From NCBI RefSeq assembly GCF_010111755.1, contig NC_088957.1:496001-560000 (forward strand): a DNA stretch of 64,000 nt, read 5' to 3'. Below are positions 1 to 8,478 of this stretch, one piece after another. The position numbers and the translations under genes are program-made. The stretch comes from Nakaseomyces glabratus. Its lineage: Eukaryota > Ascomycota > Saccharomycetes > Saccharomycetales > Saccharomycetaceae. The first letter of the stretch is position 1. Each line of letters starts with the position of its first letter. Below the pieces are notes generated by a model. The model made no database searches and had not been told where the DNA came from. It saw nothing but the letters and a program-made list of their open reading frames with translations.

Positions 1-196
1 GAGAGATATAGTAAGGAGGCGTGTCTATCACAGGCTTCCGGATAGGCTTACCCTCCCGCGAATGTACTTTAAACCTATACGCATCAGACGTCAACTCACC
101 AAACTCGTTCTCCTTTTGTTGCTCATCGCTCAACGGCTCGTGCTTGATAAGCGGAACATACTTGTAGTCGCTCACAGTACTACCATTCGTCGACAT
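1..196 (-). CDS. LCB2: LCB2, serine palmitoyltransferase subunit (5' end only, runs off the left edge)
   Basis: Reading leftward from the ATG at 196-194 gives an open frame of 65 codons that leaves the window. It contains the N-terminal block QKENEFGEL and, at residues 56-65, PVIDTPPYYIS. Both closely match the N-terminus of S. cerevisiae Lcb2 as I remember it. Lcb2 is the pyridoxal-phosphate-binding subunit of serine palmitoyltransferase in the ER membrane, which makes 3-ketosphinganine, the first step of sphingolipid synthesis. The catalytic domain lies outside the window. YDR061W sits directly upstream on the same strand, the same order as YDR061W-YDR062W in S. cerevisiae, which supports the call. 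IPT1, the last step of the sphingolipid pathway, is about 15 kb away. Confidence 0.9.
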   Translation of the reverse strand, partial: MSTNGSTVSDYKYVPLIKHEPLSDEQQKENEFGELTSDAYRFKVHSREGKPIRKPVIDTPPYYIS

Positions 197-447
197 CTTT
201 TACCGGCTTTATCACTGTCTAGAACTGTGGTTGTTCCTTATGTGGATATAAAATCGGTTATAGCTTATACTTCAGACTGTCCAATTTTTCAGAATTTCCA
301 GCTTGTGTTTTTTGTATTTTTTTTTTTGGCAGTTTTCTAGCTTAGGGCTCCTTCCTTTAACGCCTTTTTTTTTTCAACACCAAATTTTCTCTTGCTTTGG
401 CGTCCCAATGATCTCTCCCTCATTCTCTTAGAGCTTCGCCTCTCACT

Positions 448-460
448 GGGGGGGGGGGGG
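448..460. repeat. Homopolymer of 13 G
   Basis: An uninterrupted run of 13 G lies about 250 bp upstream of the LCB2 start codon. It is the longest G/C homopolymer I see in the window. Confidence 0.95.
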
Positions 461-524
461 TCTGGTCATTGTACGTTATCATCTGAAGCCTTTGATCCAA
501 TCGAAGCTGACGAGGCTTTGTTCC

Positions 525-548
525 CACTGCAACTGCGACTGCGACTGC
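525..548. repeat. Hexamer repeat (NACTGC), 4 copies
   Basis: Four tandem hexamers CACTGC, AACTGC, GACTGC, GACTGC lie in the LCB2 upstream region. They are non-coding as far as I can see. Confidence 0.8.
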
Positions 549-640
549 ACAATCTTCTCGAAGAACTTCTTTGATCCATGTCATGGCTCTCATCATTTTC
601 CATTTTTTTCCCATCTAAATCCACAGAAAGTTCCGTAGTG

Positions 641-712
641 CACGTGACTCTTCCATTTTGATTTCTCAACATTAATTCTATAGAACAGAACTAGGTGATG
701 TTGTTACACGTG
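641..712. promoter_or_regulatory. Pair of CACGTG E-boxes upstream of LCB2
   Basis: CACGTG occurs at 641-646 (context GCACGTGAC) and 707-712 (context ACACGTGAT), 61 bp apart. In yeast this core binds bHLH factors such as Cbf1, Pho4 or Ino2/Ino4-type proteins. Which factor acts here, and whether on LCB2, is inference. Confidence 0.5.
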
Positions 713-784
713 ATGCTAGACCATTGATATTAACCAATACCAATACATACAGTATATATTACTTACGCTTACCTTATTTATAGT

Positions 785-814
785 CTTTGCCTTTGTCTTT
801 GCCTTTGCCTTTGT
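785..814. repeat. Hexamer repeat CTTTGY, 5 copies
   Basis: Five tandem hexamers (CTTTGC or CTTTGT) sit immediately beyond the stop codon of YDR061W, in its presumed 3' untranslated region. Confidence 0.85.
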
Positions 815-822
815 ACTGTTGC

Positions 823-2457
823 TCATACTATGTCTCCAATCTCGTACTGGCCTGGGGAGATCAGGCGGAGGTAGTGGTGGCAGGCCGGTGTCTCTTCCGC
901 GACGTGTGCGACCACAAGCACTGTGCCGGGCCAGTGGTCTAGGAACTCGTGGCATTTCAACATTGGCGTGACTTCCATACCAGAGAATGCTTCGTCTAGG
1001 ACCAGTATCTCTGGCATCTTCACTAGACTTCTCACCAGGAGCGCCAGTTTCTGCTCACTGACACTGAGCTGGTTGATGGTCTTGTCGCGCGCGATCAGGT
1101 CCAGCTCAAAGTAGTTCATGTACATATTCACTATGCGCTTCTGGCTATCGTCCAGCTTGTCCCAAAGGGGGAGGAAGTTGTTGGATGACCCCTGGTGGAA
1201 CCCAGTGGCTATGAATTCGCGGACCGTTAGTCTGTCGGCGCAGTTGTTCAGGATAATGGCATGCAGTTCAGGAGAGGACATGCCGATCCTGCTGTTGATG
1301 TCGAAGTAGTTGGATTTGCCTGTCCGGCGGGGCTCCCCGTTCTCTACAACTTTGGAGTTCCACGATTGCGGGTGCTCAGCGGTCAAAAGCGACAGCAGCG
1401 TAGACTTGCCAGTACCGTTGTCGCCCCTGATATGCCACTTGGATCCCGGTTTGACTTGCCAATGCAGATTTTCCAACACGGGCTCACCCTTGTATGTAAC
1501 ACCTAGCCCCTTCAATTCAATTGTGGGTGGCATCTTGATCATCTCGTGGGAGGCACAATTGTACATTGGGTGTGGCGATATCAGATCGTCAATAGAGTAT
1601 TCCTCACTCGCACCAGAAAGTCCAATCTCTTTCCTCCTTTGCGTTTTGGCATTCTTTAAGTCCTCAATCACAGAGGCCCTCTTGTTTTCGATAGCGTCTC
1701 TATATTCGTTAATTGGTCCTTGGAACTTGATGCCAGACTCGGGGTCGACACAGCATATGTGTGTACACCAACTTGGAATTGTATCCTGGTACCGTAGACC
1801 TATCACAACAGGAGAATGATAGCTGTTTTCTTTGCCAGCACCACCCCAATTGCTCAAGAACTTGGAGATGATTGCTGTGGCTGTGGGATCCAGCCCTAAG
1901 AAAGGATCATCCACCAGTATCAAATCTGGCTGTTTCAGTAAACTTCTAGCCAAACGGGCTCTCCTCATCTGCCCATTACTCAGTCCCATGGCCCATCTAT
2001 TCTGTAACTCTTCAAGCTTGAGTTCCCGGACCAAAAAATCATAGAGTCCCATATCCACTACCCTATCAGTTGTACTGACATCGTACTCCACTGCATTCGA
2101 GCCAATGGCATTGTCTAGGATAAACTTCTTACAAGTCTGATCGAATTCATCCTTGAAGAACTCATAACGAGCACTGAGATGCGCAGTTGGAATGGCACCT
2201 TTAAATTGAACCTGCTCAATGCGAGGCAGCGTAACACCATCTTTTGAGACATTGTACTGTAACGACAGTGGGGGGTCACATAGGTACTTGTTAGACAACA
2301 CATTCATGAATTTGGCCTTACCGTTACCCCAGATGACCCATTTCTCACCAGTGAGTATCTCGAAATCTTTAACCGGCTTGCTGAACACTGGCGGCACATT
2401 CTTCATCAGAGAAGACCTAAACAGCGCATTGGATATCTTCAATACGCTTTTGCTCAT
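823..2457 (-). CDS. YDR061W-like soluble twin ABC ATPase
   Basis: This 544-residue protein carries two ABC-type ATPase modules and no evident membrane spans. In the first module the Walker A is degenerate (GNGKAK at 44-49, lacking the Ser/Thr after Lys), while the signature LSNGQ (159-163) and Walker B LILVDDP (179-185) are recognisable. In the second module the Walker A GDNGTGKST (345-353) is intact, the signature is LSVSEQ (464-469) and the Walker B is ILVLDEA (484-490). Length and architecture match S. cerevisiae YDR061W, an ABC-family member without membrane domains and of unknown function. Position beside LCB2 is the same as in S. cerevisiae. The asymmetric sites suggest that one of the two composite ATP sites is inactive. 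Confidence 0.9.
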   Translation of the reverse strand: MSKSVLKISNALFRSSLMKNVPPVFSKPVKDFEILTGEKWVIWGNGKAKFMNVLSNKYLCDPPLSLQYNVSKDGVTLPRIEQVQFKGAIPTAHLSARYEFFKDEFDQTCKKFILDNAIGSNAVEYDVSTTDRVVDMGLYDFLVRELKLEELQNRWAMGLSNGQMRRARLARSLLKQPDLILVDDPFLGLDPTATAIISKFLSNWGGAGKENSYHSPVVIGLRYQDTIPSWCTHICCVDPESGIKFQGPINEYRDAIENKRASVIEDLKNAKTQRRKEIGLSGASEEYSIDDLISPHPMYNCASHEMIKMPPTIELKGLGVTYKGEPVLENLHWQVKPGSKWHIRGDNGTGKSTLLSLLTAEHPQSWNSKVVENGEPRRTGKSNYFDINSRIGMSSPELHAIILNNCADRLTVREFIATGFHQGSSNNFLPLWDKLDDSQKRIVNMYMNYFELDLIARDKTINQLSVSEQKLALLVRSLVKMPEILVLDEAFSGMEVTPMLKCHEFLDHWPGTVLVVAHVAEETPACHHYLRLISPGQYEIGDIV

Positions 2458-3053
2458 TTGTATAATGCTTCTCTAGGGATCTTGCAGACTTGTTCACTAT
2501 AGTAATGACTCACTTTTATCACTCTTTTCAAACGTTCGGCTTATATACTCTTAATCTATAATTCGCTAGGTAGAGTAATCACAACAACACTCCAATAGGG
2601 ACAAACTCGTTACTAGAAAGGCAGCTATGGTAATTTGCAGATGTTATAGCTACCTAAATATGATACTACGCTTCTTGCGGTACTTATAGCTACATTATCC
2701 ACAGCAATGCTATGTTTCTCCTACCGAACGCATAGTGTAGGCATCAATGCTATCAATGCGAACCAGAAACCAATGCTAAATAAGTAACTCAATTATAGAT
2801 ACCTTGAGTAGTAAGAATTGCAATAGTTATTAAATTATTCGGGTCCAATTCACTACTAATATTCTTGCTATTCATACTATTATAGCAACAGCTCATCGAG
2901 GGTCCCCATGAAAAAAAATAAAATTTTGAAAAAGTTTGGAAAAAAGCTGCGAAGTATGGGAAGTGGCAGCTATAAGTGAAGAGATTAGAGCTGTAATTAA
3001 AGGGTTTTGCTTCACACTACAAGATACCCAAACTAACACCAATCAGGAACTAA
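2458..3053. other. Intergenic: divergent promoters of YDR061W and LSM2
   Basis: This 596-bp AT-rich spacer lies between two divergent genes. It has short A tracts near 2928-2945 and no recognisable gene or strong factor site. Confidence 0.6.
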
Positions 3054-3516
3054 ATGCTTTTCTTTTCATTTTTCAAAACTCTTGTTGATCAAGAGGTGGT
3101 TGTTCAGGTATGTTAGCCATTACTAATACAAAGTAATACTAAGCAAGGATACAATAGCAACAGTATCCTAGACAAAACAAAAACCGTACATCTACTAACA
3201 TTTATGTCGAAACTCCATATAATTACTCCATTATCAATGTAAAGATGAGATACATGTGGAATTCAACAAGTGGTCAATCCAGCTAAAGAATGATATAGAA
3301 ATAAAGGGCACTTTGCAGTCAGTAGATCAGTTTCTTAACTTGAAACTGGATAACATATCATGCAATGATGATAAGAAATATCCACACCTAAGCTCTGTGA
3401 GGAATATATTTATCAGAGGTTCTACTGTGAGGTATGTTTATCTAAACAAGAACATGGTTGACACTAACCTACTCCAGGATGCCACCAGAAGAGAACACCT
3501 AAGTGATAGAAAGTGA
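3054..3516 (+). CDS. LSM2: LSM2, Sm-like protein of the Lsm1-7 / Lsm2-8 rings (two exons)
   Basis: Exon 1 (3054-3107) encodes MLFFSFFKTLVDQEVVVQ. Exon 2 (3283-3516) continues LKNDIEIKGTLQSVDQFLNL to the stop, giving 95 residues, the same length as yeast Lsm2. The Sm fold is complete: Sm1 holds the conserved GTLxSVDQFLNLxL segment, and Sm2 is IFIRGSTVRYVYL. Lsm2 is shared by the cytoplasmic Lsm1-7 ring (mRNA decapping and decay) and the nuclear Lsm2-8 ring (U6 snRNA). The unspliced downstream frame opens only at a GTG inside the intron, so the exon 1 ATG is required. S. cerevisiae LSM2 is also interrupted by an intron. The location between YDR061W and RRG1 differs from S. cerevisiae (YBL026W). 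Confidence 0.95.
3108..3282 (+). other. LSM2 spliceosomal intron
   Basis: The 175-nt intron has a 5' splice site GTATGT at 3108-3113, branch-point TACTAAC at 3193-3199 and 3' splice site CAG at 3280-3282. It falls after codon 18 in phase 0. The branch-to-3' splice distance is about 83 nt, with AAG and GAG triplets skipped before the first CAG. Confidence 0.93.
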
Positions 3517-3996
3517 ACATAGACTGGTATTGGAATTTACATCTTATTAATAGCGGTCCATTTTGACTACTGGCATATCGTTTACATCTCAATTGATGTA
3601 ATAAATAGAGCCCGATGAAAAACCCAGGACAATAGTTCCTAAAAAACGTCATTCTCTTTTCATTATGTGTAACATATATAAGACCTTTTAATGTTTAAAG
3701 AATTATTATATGAAGTTTTGATATATTCAGAGAACGTTTATCTGCTTTTGTATATCTATGCTGAATTATATCACACTTGCGAATGGATGCTCTTTAAGTC
3801 AACCAAAGTCGCCAAAATATGAATTGCTTTCTTAGCATAATTTTGCCAAAAAAAATTGTGTTCAGAATTATAAATTGAGTTCTTTCTAGATGTAAGTTAG
3901 TAATGAGAAACCAAATTAAAACAATGATAAAAGAATGTCTAATCTTGAAACTCTGAATTATAAGAGAAATGCCGCGAAGAGGCAAAAAAAATTAAA
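3517..3996. other. Intergenic: LSM2 3' flank
   Basis: AT-rich DNA between LSM2 and the tRNA gene. I see no gene, repeat or mobile-element signature. Confidence 0.6.
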
Positions 3997-4070
3997 TGAT
4001 TTCGCCCAGGATCGAACTGGGGACGTTCTGCGTGTTAAGCAGATGCCATAACCGACTAGACCACGAAACC
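3997..4070 (-). tRNA. tRNA-Val(AAC)
   Basis: The minus strand folds as a 74-nt tRNA. The acceptor stem is GGTTTCG paired with CGAAATC plus discriminator A. The A box region is TGGTCTAGTCGG, the anticodon loop is CTTAACA with anticodon AAC, and the B box is GTTCGATCC. There is no intron and no encoded CCA. The AAC anticodon, normally converted to IAC, reads Val GUU/GUC/GUA. The gene lies at a synteny break between LSM2 and RRG1. Confidence 0.97.
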
Positions 4071-4370
4071 ATATTAACTTGTTGGTATAAACGAATGAAA
4101 CTGACAACCAAACAAGATAGAAATGTTGCCAAAAAATGAATGATGGTATTGAGATATCCCAACTCATCTTTAAAATGGTTCTTGTTGGTTCAAAACACAT
4201 ATAATTTGATTTCCATATCTTTGATTGTGGAACATAATTATAAGAGACCTGAATAAATACAACCCTTAATGTGCCATAGAATGTTTGCATGTTAGAGTTT
4301 GAGGAATTCATATCGACTGTGTATACTAAATTGCTTAGCCAACTTTTAAAGGTAGAGTGTGCGGATTGAA
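4071..4370. other. Intergenic: tRNA-Val 5' flank / RRG1 upstream
   Basis: Three hundred bp of AT-rich DNA. I looked for a Ty-type LTR beside the tRNA and saw no supported one. Confidence 0.55.
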
Positions 4371-5504
4371 ATGATTACACATTTCTGTGAGTTAGCAGCT
4401 CATAGAAACTATGTGTTGGCCCTGTATAGACACTCTTTGCGGAATGTCTCCAGAATAAATTCCGGTTTTGTGAAGCATAAAATGAAGAAGGTTATAACTA
4501 ATGAAGCCCGAAAACACAAGAATGATAAGTCCAGCTGGTCTATATACAGAAGACTTAAGGAGCTAAAGTTATTAAGTGACAAGCTAGAGGATGATCAAGT
4601 AAATGACGCCTATAATTTGCTGGATAGCTTCATGAAATCTGTTAAGAAGCCCAAAAATGAGTTGAAAGGCCATTTAATGAAGATAAGAACTGAGATTGAA
4701 ACTAACAAAAACATACAAGATAAGACCAGGTTGACAAGGTTAAATTTATTACATCGATATATCGCAAAGAAACAACAAAATCAATTGCTAACTAAGCATA
4801 TTCCAGATGAATACAAAGAAAAGTTACTTCTACCGTTAGCCTTGCATGAAAAAGGTATACTTCGATTGGCAGCTATAAGGAACCAGTTCAAGAAGGGAGG
4901 ATATCACGCAAAGCTTTCATTCACGATGGCGGGCAAAACCAGGATTTGGTTTATTAGATCAATGCTCAACAAGAGGAAGAAACAGTCCTTGCGCCTACGA
5001 AATCTAATTACCTCGGAAAAGAGGAGGTACTTGGAAGTGTGTAAAATAGTAGAATCATTGAATGAAAATGCAAATTGGGCTCTTCATGAAGCTATATGGG
5101 AACGTTATTTAGATGATGGCTATCTACATGCAACATCTTCAAAAGGCTATTTGAAAATGGTGGAAATCGAAGATAATAGCGTTAAATTGCAAAACCAAAA
5201 CGATTCCAAAGTGGTAAAATGTCAACGTCTCCAACAATGGCTAAGTCCAATACAGTCTTCTATACTAAGTTTGGAAAACTATTTGAACCAAAGACAGATG
5301 AAATATGCTAAGCTAAAGACAAAAATCCTGGAACCTAAAGGTGTCTATGACTACTATCAAAAAAAATCCAAGCGTGTCTTCCAAAATCATATGAAAACAT
5401 ATAAAAGAATGGTTAAAAACGAGCTCCCGTTTGTCAATCCCTTCATTGAAAGGCTGTCAATAGGCTCAATACTGAAAAGAAATGGGATTAATGTAAAATA
5501 CTGA
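4371..5504 (+). CDS. RRG1: RRG1-like mitochondrial respiratory-growth protein
   Basis: The 377-residue basic protein has an LYR tripeptide at 18-20 in the context VLALYRHSLRN. It also has blocks HKNDKSSWSIYRRLKEL, KLLLPLALHEKG, RIWFIRS and NANWALHEAIWERYL that match S. cerevisiae Rrg1 (YDR065W) as I recall it. Rrg1 is needed for respiratory growth and maintenance of mitochondrial DNA. LYR proteins typically bind acyl-carrier protein, so a role in mitochondrial assembly is plausible. The open frame extends upstream to a GTG at 4359, but the first ATG is at 4371 and puts the LYR motif at the usual distance from the N-terminus. The order RRG1, RTR2, OCA6, DOS2, DOA4 is that of S. cerevisiae YDR065-YDR069. 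Confidence 0.9.
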   Translation: MITHFCELAAHRNYVLALYRHSLRNVSRINSGFVKHKMKKVITNEARKHKNDKSSWSIYRRLKELKLLSDKLEDDQVNDAYNLLDSFMKSVKKPKNELKGHLMKIRTEIETNKNIQDKTRLTRLNLLHRYIAKKQQNQLLTKHIPDEYKEKLLLPLALHEKGILRLAAIRNQFKKGGYHAKLSFTMAGKTRIWFIRSMLNKRKKQSLRLRNLITSEKRRYLEVCKIVESLNENANWALHEAIWERYLDDGYLHATSSKGYLKMVEIEDNSVKLQNQNDSKVVKCQRLQQWLSPIQSSILSLENYLNQRQMKYAKLKTKILEPKGVYDYYQKKSKRVFQNHMKTYKRMVKNELPFVNPFIERLSIGSILKRNGINVKY

Positions 5505-5566
5505 ATAACCGAAGAACACACACAAATTTATATATCTTAGCATATTCATTATGCAGTTTATTTCCG

Positions 5567-6085
5567 TTAATAAATATTATTCGATCGTATCCCCATTGTA
5601 CATAGTTGTGATGTGATCCCATCAAGGTCACTAATTTCGTCAGGGTCAAGTACTTCTTCAAATAATCTAATCCGATACTTATAATCTGGAGAATCTTCGT
5701 CATAACCTCTTCTCAAATGAATACCTATTCGACATTCCAAGTCCTCATCAAATAGCTGCCTGCTAATATACTGCGAACAATTCTGATGGTACTCCGAGCA
5801 GTATGAACTTGCTTCATTTGATGTGTATCCACCTTGAATCAACGTCAACCGACATAGTGGGTACCCACACTTTCCAGCGTTAATATTTCTAGACAGCACT
5901 ATCATCCTGTATGTCAAAGGAGTTAAAAACGCACATATATACTTCAGAACAGTACCGTTTGCACAATCTGTCATAGTAAGCAACTGCTGCAATTTCTCAA
6001 CTATCATCTCACCTTCCTTCTGGGACAGCTGGTAATGCGTACGGTGATCCCGAAGAATCAACTGGACATCTTCTATCGTTGCCAT
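5567..6085 (-). CDS. RTR2: RTR2/RTR1-like RNA polymerase II CTD phosphatase
   Basis: The 172-residue protein has the Rtr1/RPAP2 zinc-binding pattern: CGYPLC (Cys73, Cys78) followed by YCSEYHQNC (Cys96, His100, Cys103). The preceding block TVLKYICAFLTPLTYRMIVLSRNIN matches the Rtr1 family helix region. Rtr1 dephosphorylates the C-terminal domain of RNA polymerase II and helps its nuclear import. Rtr2 is its WGD paralogue. Synteny between RRG1 and OCA6 identifies this as the RTR2 copy. It is shorter than S. cerevisiae Rtr1 (226) and Rtr2 (196), chiefly at the C-terminus. Whether it keeps phosphatase activity cannot be judged from sequence. Confidence 0.88.
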   Translation of the reverse strand: MATIEDVQLILRDHRTHYQLSQKEGEMIVEKLQQLLTMTDCANGTVLKYICAFLTPLTYRMIVLSRNINAGKCGYPLCRLTLIQGGYTSNEASSYCSEYHQNCSQYISRQLFDEDLECRIGIHLRRGYDEDSPDYKYRIRLFEEVLDPDEISDLDGITSQLCTMGIRSNNIY

Positions 6086-6386
6086 TCGCCGTATATTTGA
6101 CTTGCTTTAACAATACCTATAGCATTCTAACTCAATAAAATACCCACTTTTAGGTCCACTCCTATTTATACTGTCTTGCCTAAACCTCTTTGACCATTTT
6201 CCTCCTTTTCAGCATGGACGACCCCCTGGCCAAGTCACTTATAGGAGCATTAAGATGAAAAGACAAATAAACATAATAGTTGAACATCTCTGTTCTACAT
6301 TCTTGTTTAACTGAGTATTCACTATGAACAAATCTATGAGGGCCACTTAACTAATCAAGTTACCTATAGTGCGGCAATATGATCTT
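6086..6386. other. Intergenic: RTR2 promoter / OCA6 3' flank
   Basis: About 300 bp with no distinctive site seen. Confidence 0.5.
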
Positions 6387-7040
6387 TTAAACGCTATGGA
6401 ATGTCAATTTGGGCAATGGTTTTGGCATCGGTGAAGGACTATCATCATGCTTTCCATCATCTATATCCTTCTTATCTCTCTTCTTGACTACTTGAATGGC
6501 CATCCATGGAACTTTGTTCCTCAGATCAACATTCTCTATTTGTATCTCTGAGCTGAAGTTCTCAATGAAGTTACGCTCATGGATGTTTATGCTGGAATTA
6601 TATGCTAAAAATTCATTCAGAATTGAGACTGTGCTCCAGTATGATAGTTTCCTTAGGCATGCCACAACCAAGGAAGTAATCAACTCACCATTTGTGCAAT
6701 GCATGTAGCAAGGATAATGCTGCTTGTCAACTAGAAATCGGGCACATTCCTCAACTACAGTGTATTCAATTGGAACAGTCTTCTTCTTCCTCTTGACTTT
6801 AGGTTTAGTCTTATCCTTGCTCTTCTTCTCATCTTGACACAGTATATGTATCATCTCAATACCATCCTCTGTGCAAAACCGACTCATAACTGGGTCTTCC
6901 GCCAAAGAATGCGGCGTCAGAGATACTACATACTTGAGTCTCAGAGACCGTAAAAACGGGATATTCAGCTCTCGAGGGTAGCTACCTCTATACAAATTGG
7001 GCTGAACAGTACTGAATTGCAATGGTGTTATCAGAGACAT
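6387..7040 (-). CDS. OCA6: OCA6-like atypical protein tyrosine phosphatase family member
   Basis: The 217-residue protein belongs to the Siw14/Oca family (YDR067C). The N-terminal segment PNLYRGSYPRELNIPFLRSLRLK is characteristic, and the P-loop region is HCTNGELIT (His114, Cys115). A canonical HCX5R loop would carry Arg at 121; here it is Ile, so classical Cys-Arg phosphatase chemistry looks lost. A lysine-rich insert (about 72-88) precedes the P-loop. Oca proteins form a complex implicated in oxidant-induced cell-cycle arrest and inositol-pyrophosphate physiology in S. cerevisiae. A structural or regulatory role within that complex is the likely function. Start at ATG 7040; divergent from DOS2. 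Confidence 0.9.
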   Translation of the reverse strand: MSLITPLQFSTVQPNLYRGSYPRELNIPFLRSLRLKYVVSLTPHSLAEDPVMSRFCTEDGIEMIHILCQDEKKSKDKTKPKVKRKKKTVPIEYTVVEECARFLVDKQHYPCYMHCTNGELITSLVVACLRKLSYWSTVSILNEFLAYNSSINIHERNFIENFSSEIQIENVDLRNKVPWMAIQVVKKRDKKDIDDGKHDDSPSPMPKPLPKLTFHSV

Positions 7041-7377
7041 CCCTGGTAGTAATAGTGGTAAAAGAAGACCGATTCACTTCCGAAGAGAAGTTCCTAGACG
7101 TAGAAAACTGTAGTTAAAAGAGAAATCAAACTCCAATATATATATCTATTGCTATATCTAACGGGATCAATACTTATAACTATAGATGACTATTCACCAA
7201 ATTATTCCTTTCAAGCATTAAGCTCATCACTTGGAATTTTTCAACAAGGAAAAAGCATTTGCCAAAAGTAAAAGTCATAAGGATAAACCCAATGGGTTCA
7301 AGAGTGAAGGGCATCCCAAAGCATATGCATATGTAACAGTAAGAGACCACAGCTTTCTGGCAATTAAGCATTGTACC
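7041..7377. other. Intergenic: divergent OCA6/DOS2 region
   Basis: Holds both promoters. The DOS2 frame stays open without an ATG from 7222 to the chosen start, after a TAA at 7219-7221. Confidence 0.55.
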
Positions 7378-8478
7378 ATGGATTTTGCAATTGAACAAGA
7401 TGATACTTTAATTAGCAGCACTTCTAAGGCGGAAGTTAAGGATACCAAAGTGGATGCTGACAAGGGGACGCCCGCGACCAGAGGTCACAAGAGGGAAGAC
7501 GCCAGTGGAAAATCAGCTGGTGAAGCAACAGGTGAAATAATAGGTGAGACAGCTGGTGAAGTTACTGGGGAAGATGTCAATGTGAACAAATACTTTGATG
7601 AACTGGAGGACAAAGTTACTCAACAGTACGAGAAGACATCAAATGTCTTAAAGAAAATAGTCAAGGAGAGGGATGACGGCATTGAATTAAACCTGGGTCT
7701 TGATCCAGAGACTAGTGCCAAAGCTCAAGAATATATTCAGAAGTTGGATGAGAATTTGCAATCAGTGGAGAAATTGGCACAATCTTATTGGAGTAAGATG
7801 AGCGTCTCTGTCAGTAAATCAGTCACGGAATCATTAAGCACTGGGAAAGCTGCAATTGAGAAAGTTCAAAAGGAGAACAATGCGGGCTCCTTTTGGTCCT
7901 CTTGGAAACCCATGCTTTCTGGTGTGATAGGCTCTGAGGATGAGCCCTCTACTCAGAAGGACCTTAGCGTTGGTGCGATGGGTGGTAACCGAACTGAGTT
8001 AGAACTAAGGATGTTAGAGACAGATAAATCTATTTACACAAATAACAAATTACCGCTTGATAAAGAATTTAATGCCGATAGCAAAACCGTAGAGATTGCC
8101 AACCTAATAAGAACTAATAAGGATTTAGAAAAAATGATGAATGAGCTGGTTCCTAAGGAAGTACCATATGCAGATTTTTGGAATATTTATTTTACACATC
8201 AGAAGAGGATATTGGAGATGGAAGAGAGAAGGAAACGGATATTGGAGGAAAAGCTCAAAAATGACGACAATGCAGATGAAGAAGTGGCCTGGGACGATGA
8301 TGAAGATGAAGGTATAACGGCACCTGCTGCCGATGCTGAACAGCAATCAATCAAGGAAAAGAAAATATCTGAAACTAAATCTGAACAACCTGTTGAGAAA
8401 CAACCAAAGGAAGTTAAAGAAGCTGTCACCATACCTGCTGTTGCTGGAGATGATGACGACGAAGATGATTGGGAATAG
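7378..8478 (+). CDS. DOS2: DOS2-like BSD-domain protein
   Basis: The 366-residue acidic protein has a BSD-type core near residues 255-285 (VPYADFWNIYFTHQKRIL), followed by a charged helix and an Asp/Glu-rich C-terminus ending DDDDEDDWE. Synteny between OCA6 and DOA4 matches S. cerevisiae DOS2 (YDR068W), a poorly understood protein linked to ubiquitin and DNA-related phenotypes. A repetitive Gly-Glu-Ala stretch (SAGEATGEIIGETAGEVTGE) lies near 58-77. The frame is open for 52 codons before the first ATG and includes a TTG at 7231; I chose the ATG because yeast initiation at TTG is rare. The N-terminus is therefore the least certain part. Confidence 0.85.
   Translation: MDFAIEQDDTLISSTSKAEVKDTKVDADKGTPATRGHKREDASGKSAGEATGEIIGETAGEVTGEDVNVNKYFDELEDKVTQQYEKTSNVLKKIVKERDDGIELNLGLDPETSAKAQEYIQKLDENLQSVEKLAQSYWSKMSVSVSKSVTESLSTGKAAIEKVQKENNAGSFWSSWKPMLSGVIGSEDEPSTQKDLSVGAMGGNRTELELRMLETDKSIYTNNKLPLDKEFNADSKTVEIANLIRTNKDLEKMMNELVPKEVPYADFWNIYFTHQKRILEMEERRKRILEEKLKNDDNADEEVAWDDDEDEGITAPAADAEQQSIKEKKISETKSEQPVEKQPKEVKEAVTIPAVAGDDDDEDDWE

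Larger units (their letters stand above)
197..822. other. Intergenic: LCB2 upstream region / YDR061W 3' flank
   Basis: This 626-bp gap holds the LCB2 promoter and the 3' flank of YDR061W. It contains a run of 13 G at 448-460, four hexamers ending in ACTGC at 525-548, two CACGTG E-boxes at 641 and 707, and five CTTTGY hexamers at 785-814. No convincing gene is present. Confidence 0.75.

Noticed and set aside
466..672. 68-codon Arg/Ser-rich minus-strand frame upstream of LCB2
   Set aside because: The RS-like character comes from the hexamer repeat at 525-548. It lies in a promoter and overlaps two other frames.
4071..4358. Possible solo LTR beside the tRNA-Val gene
   Set aside because: TGTTGG occurs next to the tRNA, but no matching CAACA end, target-site duplication or LTR body could be identified.
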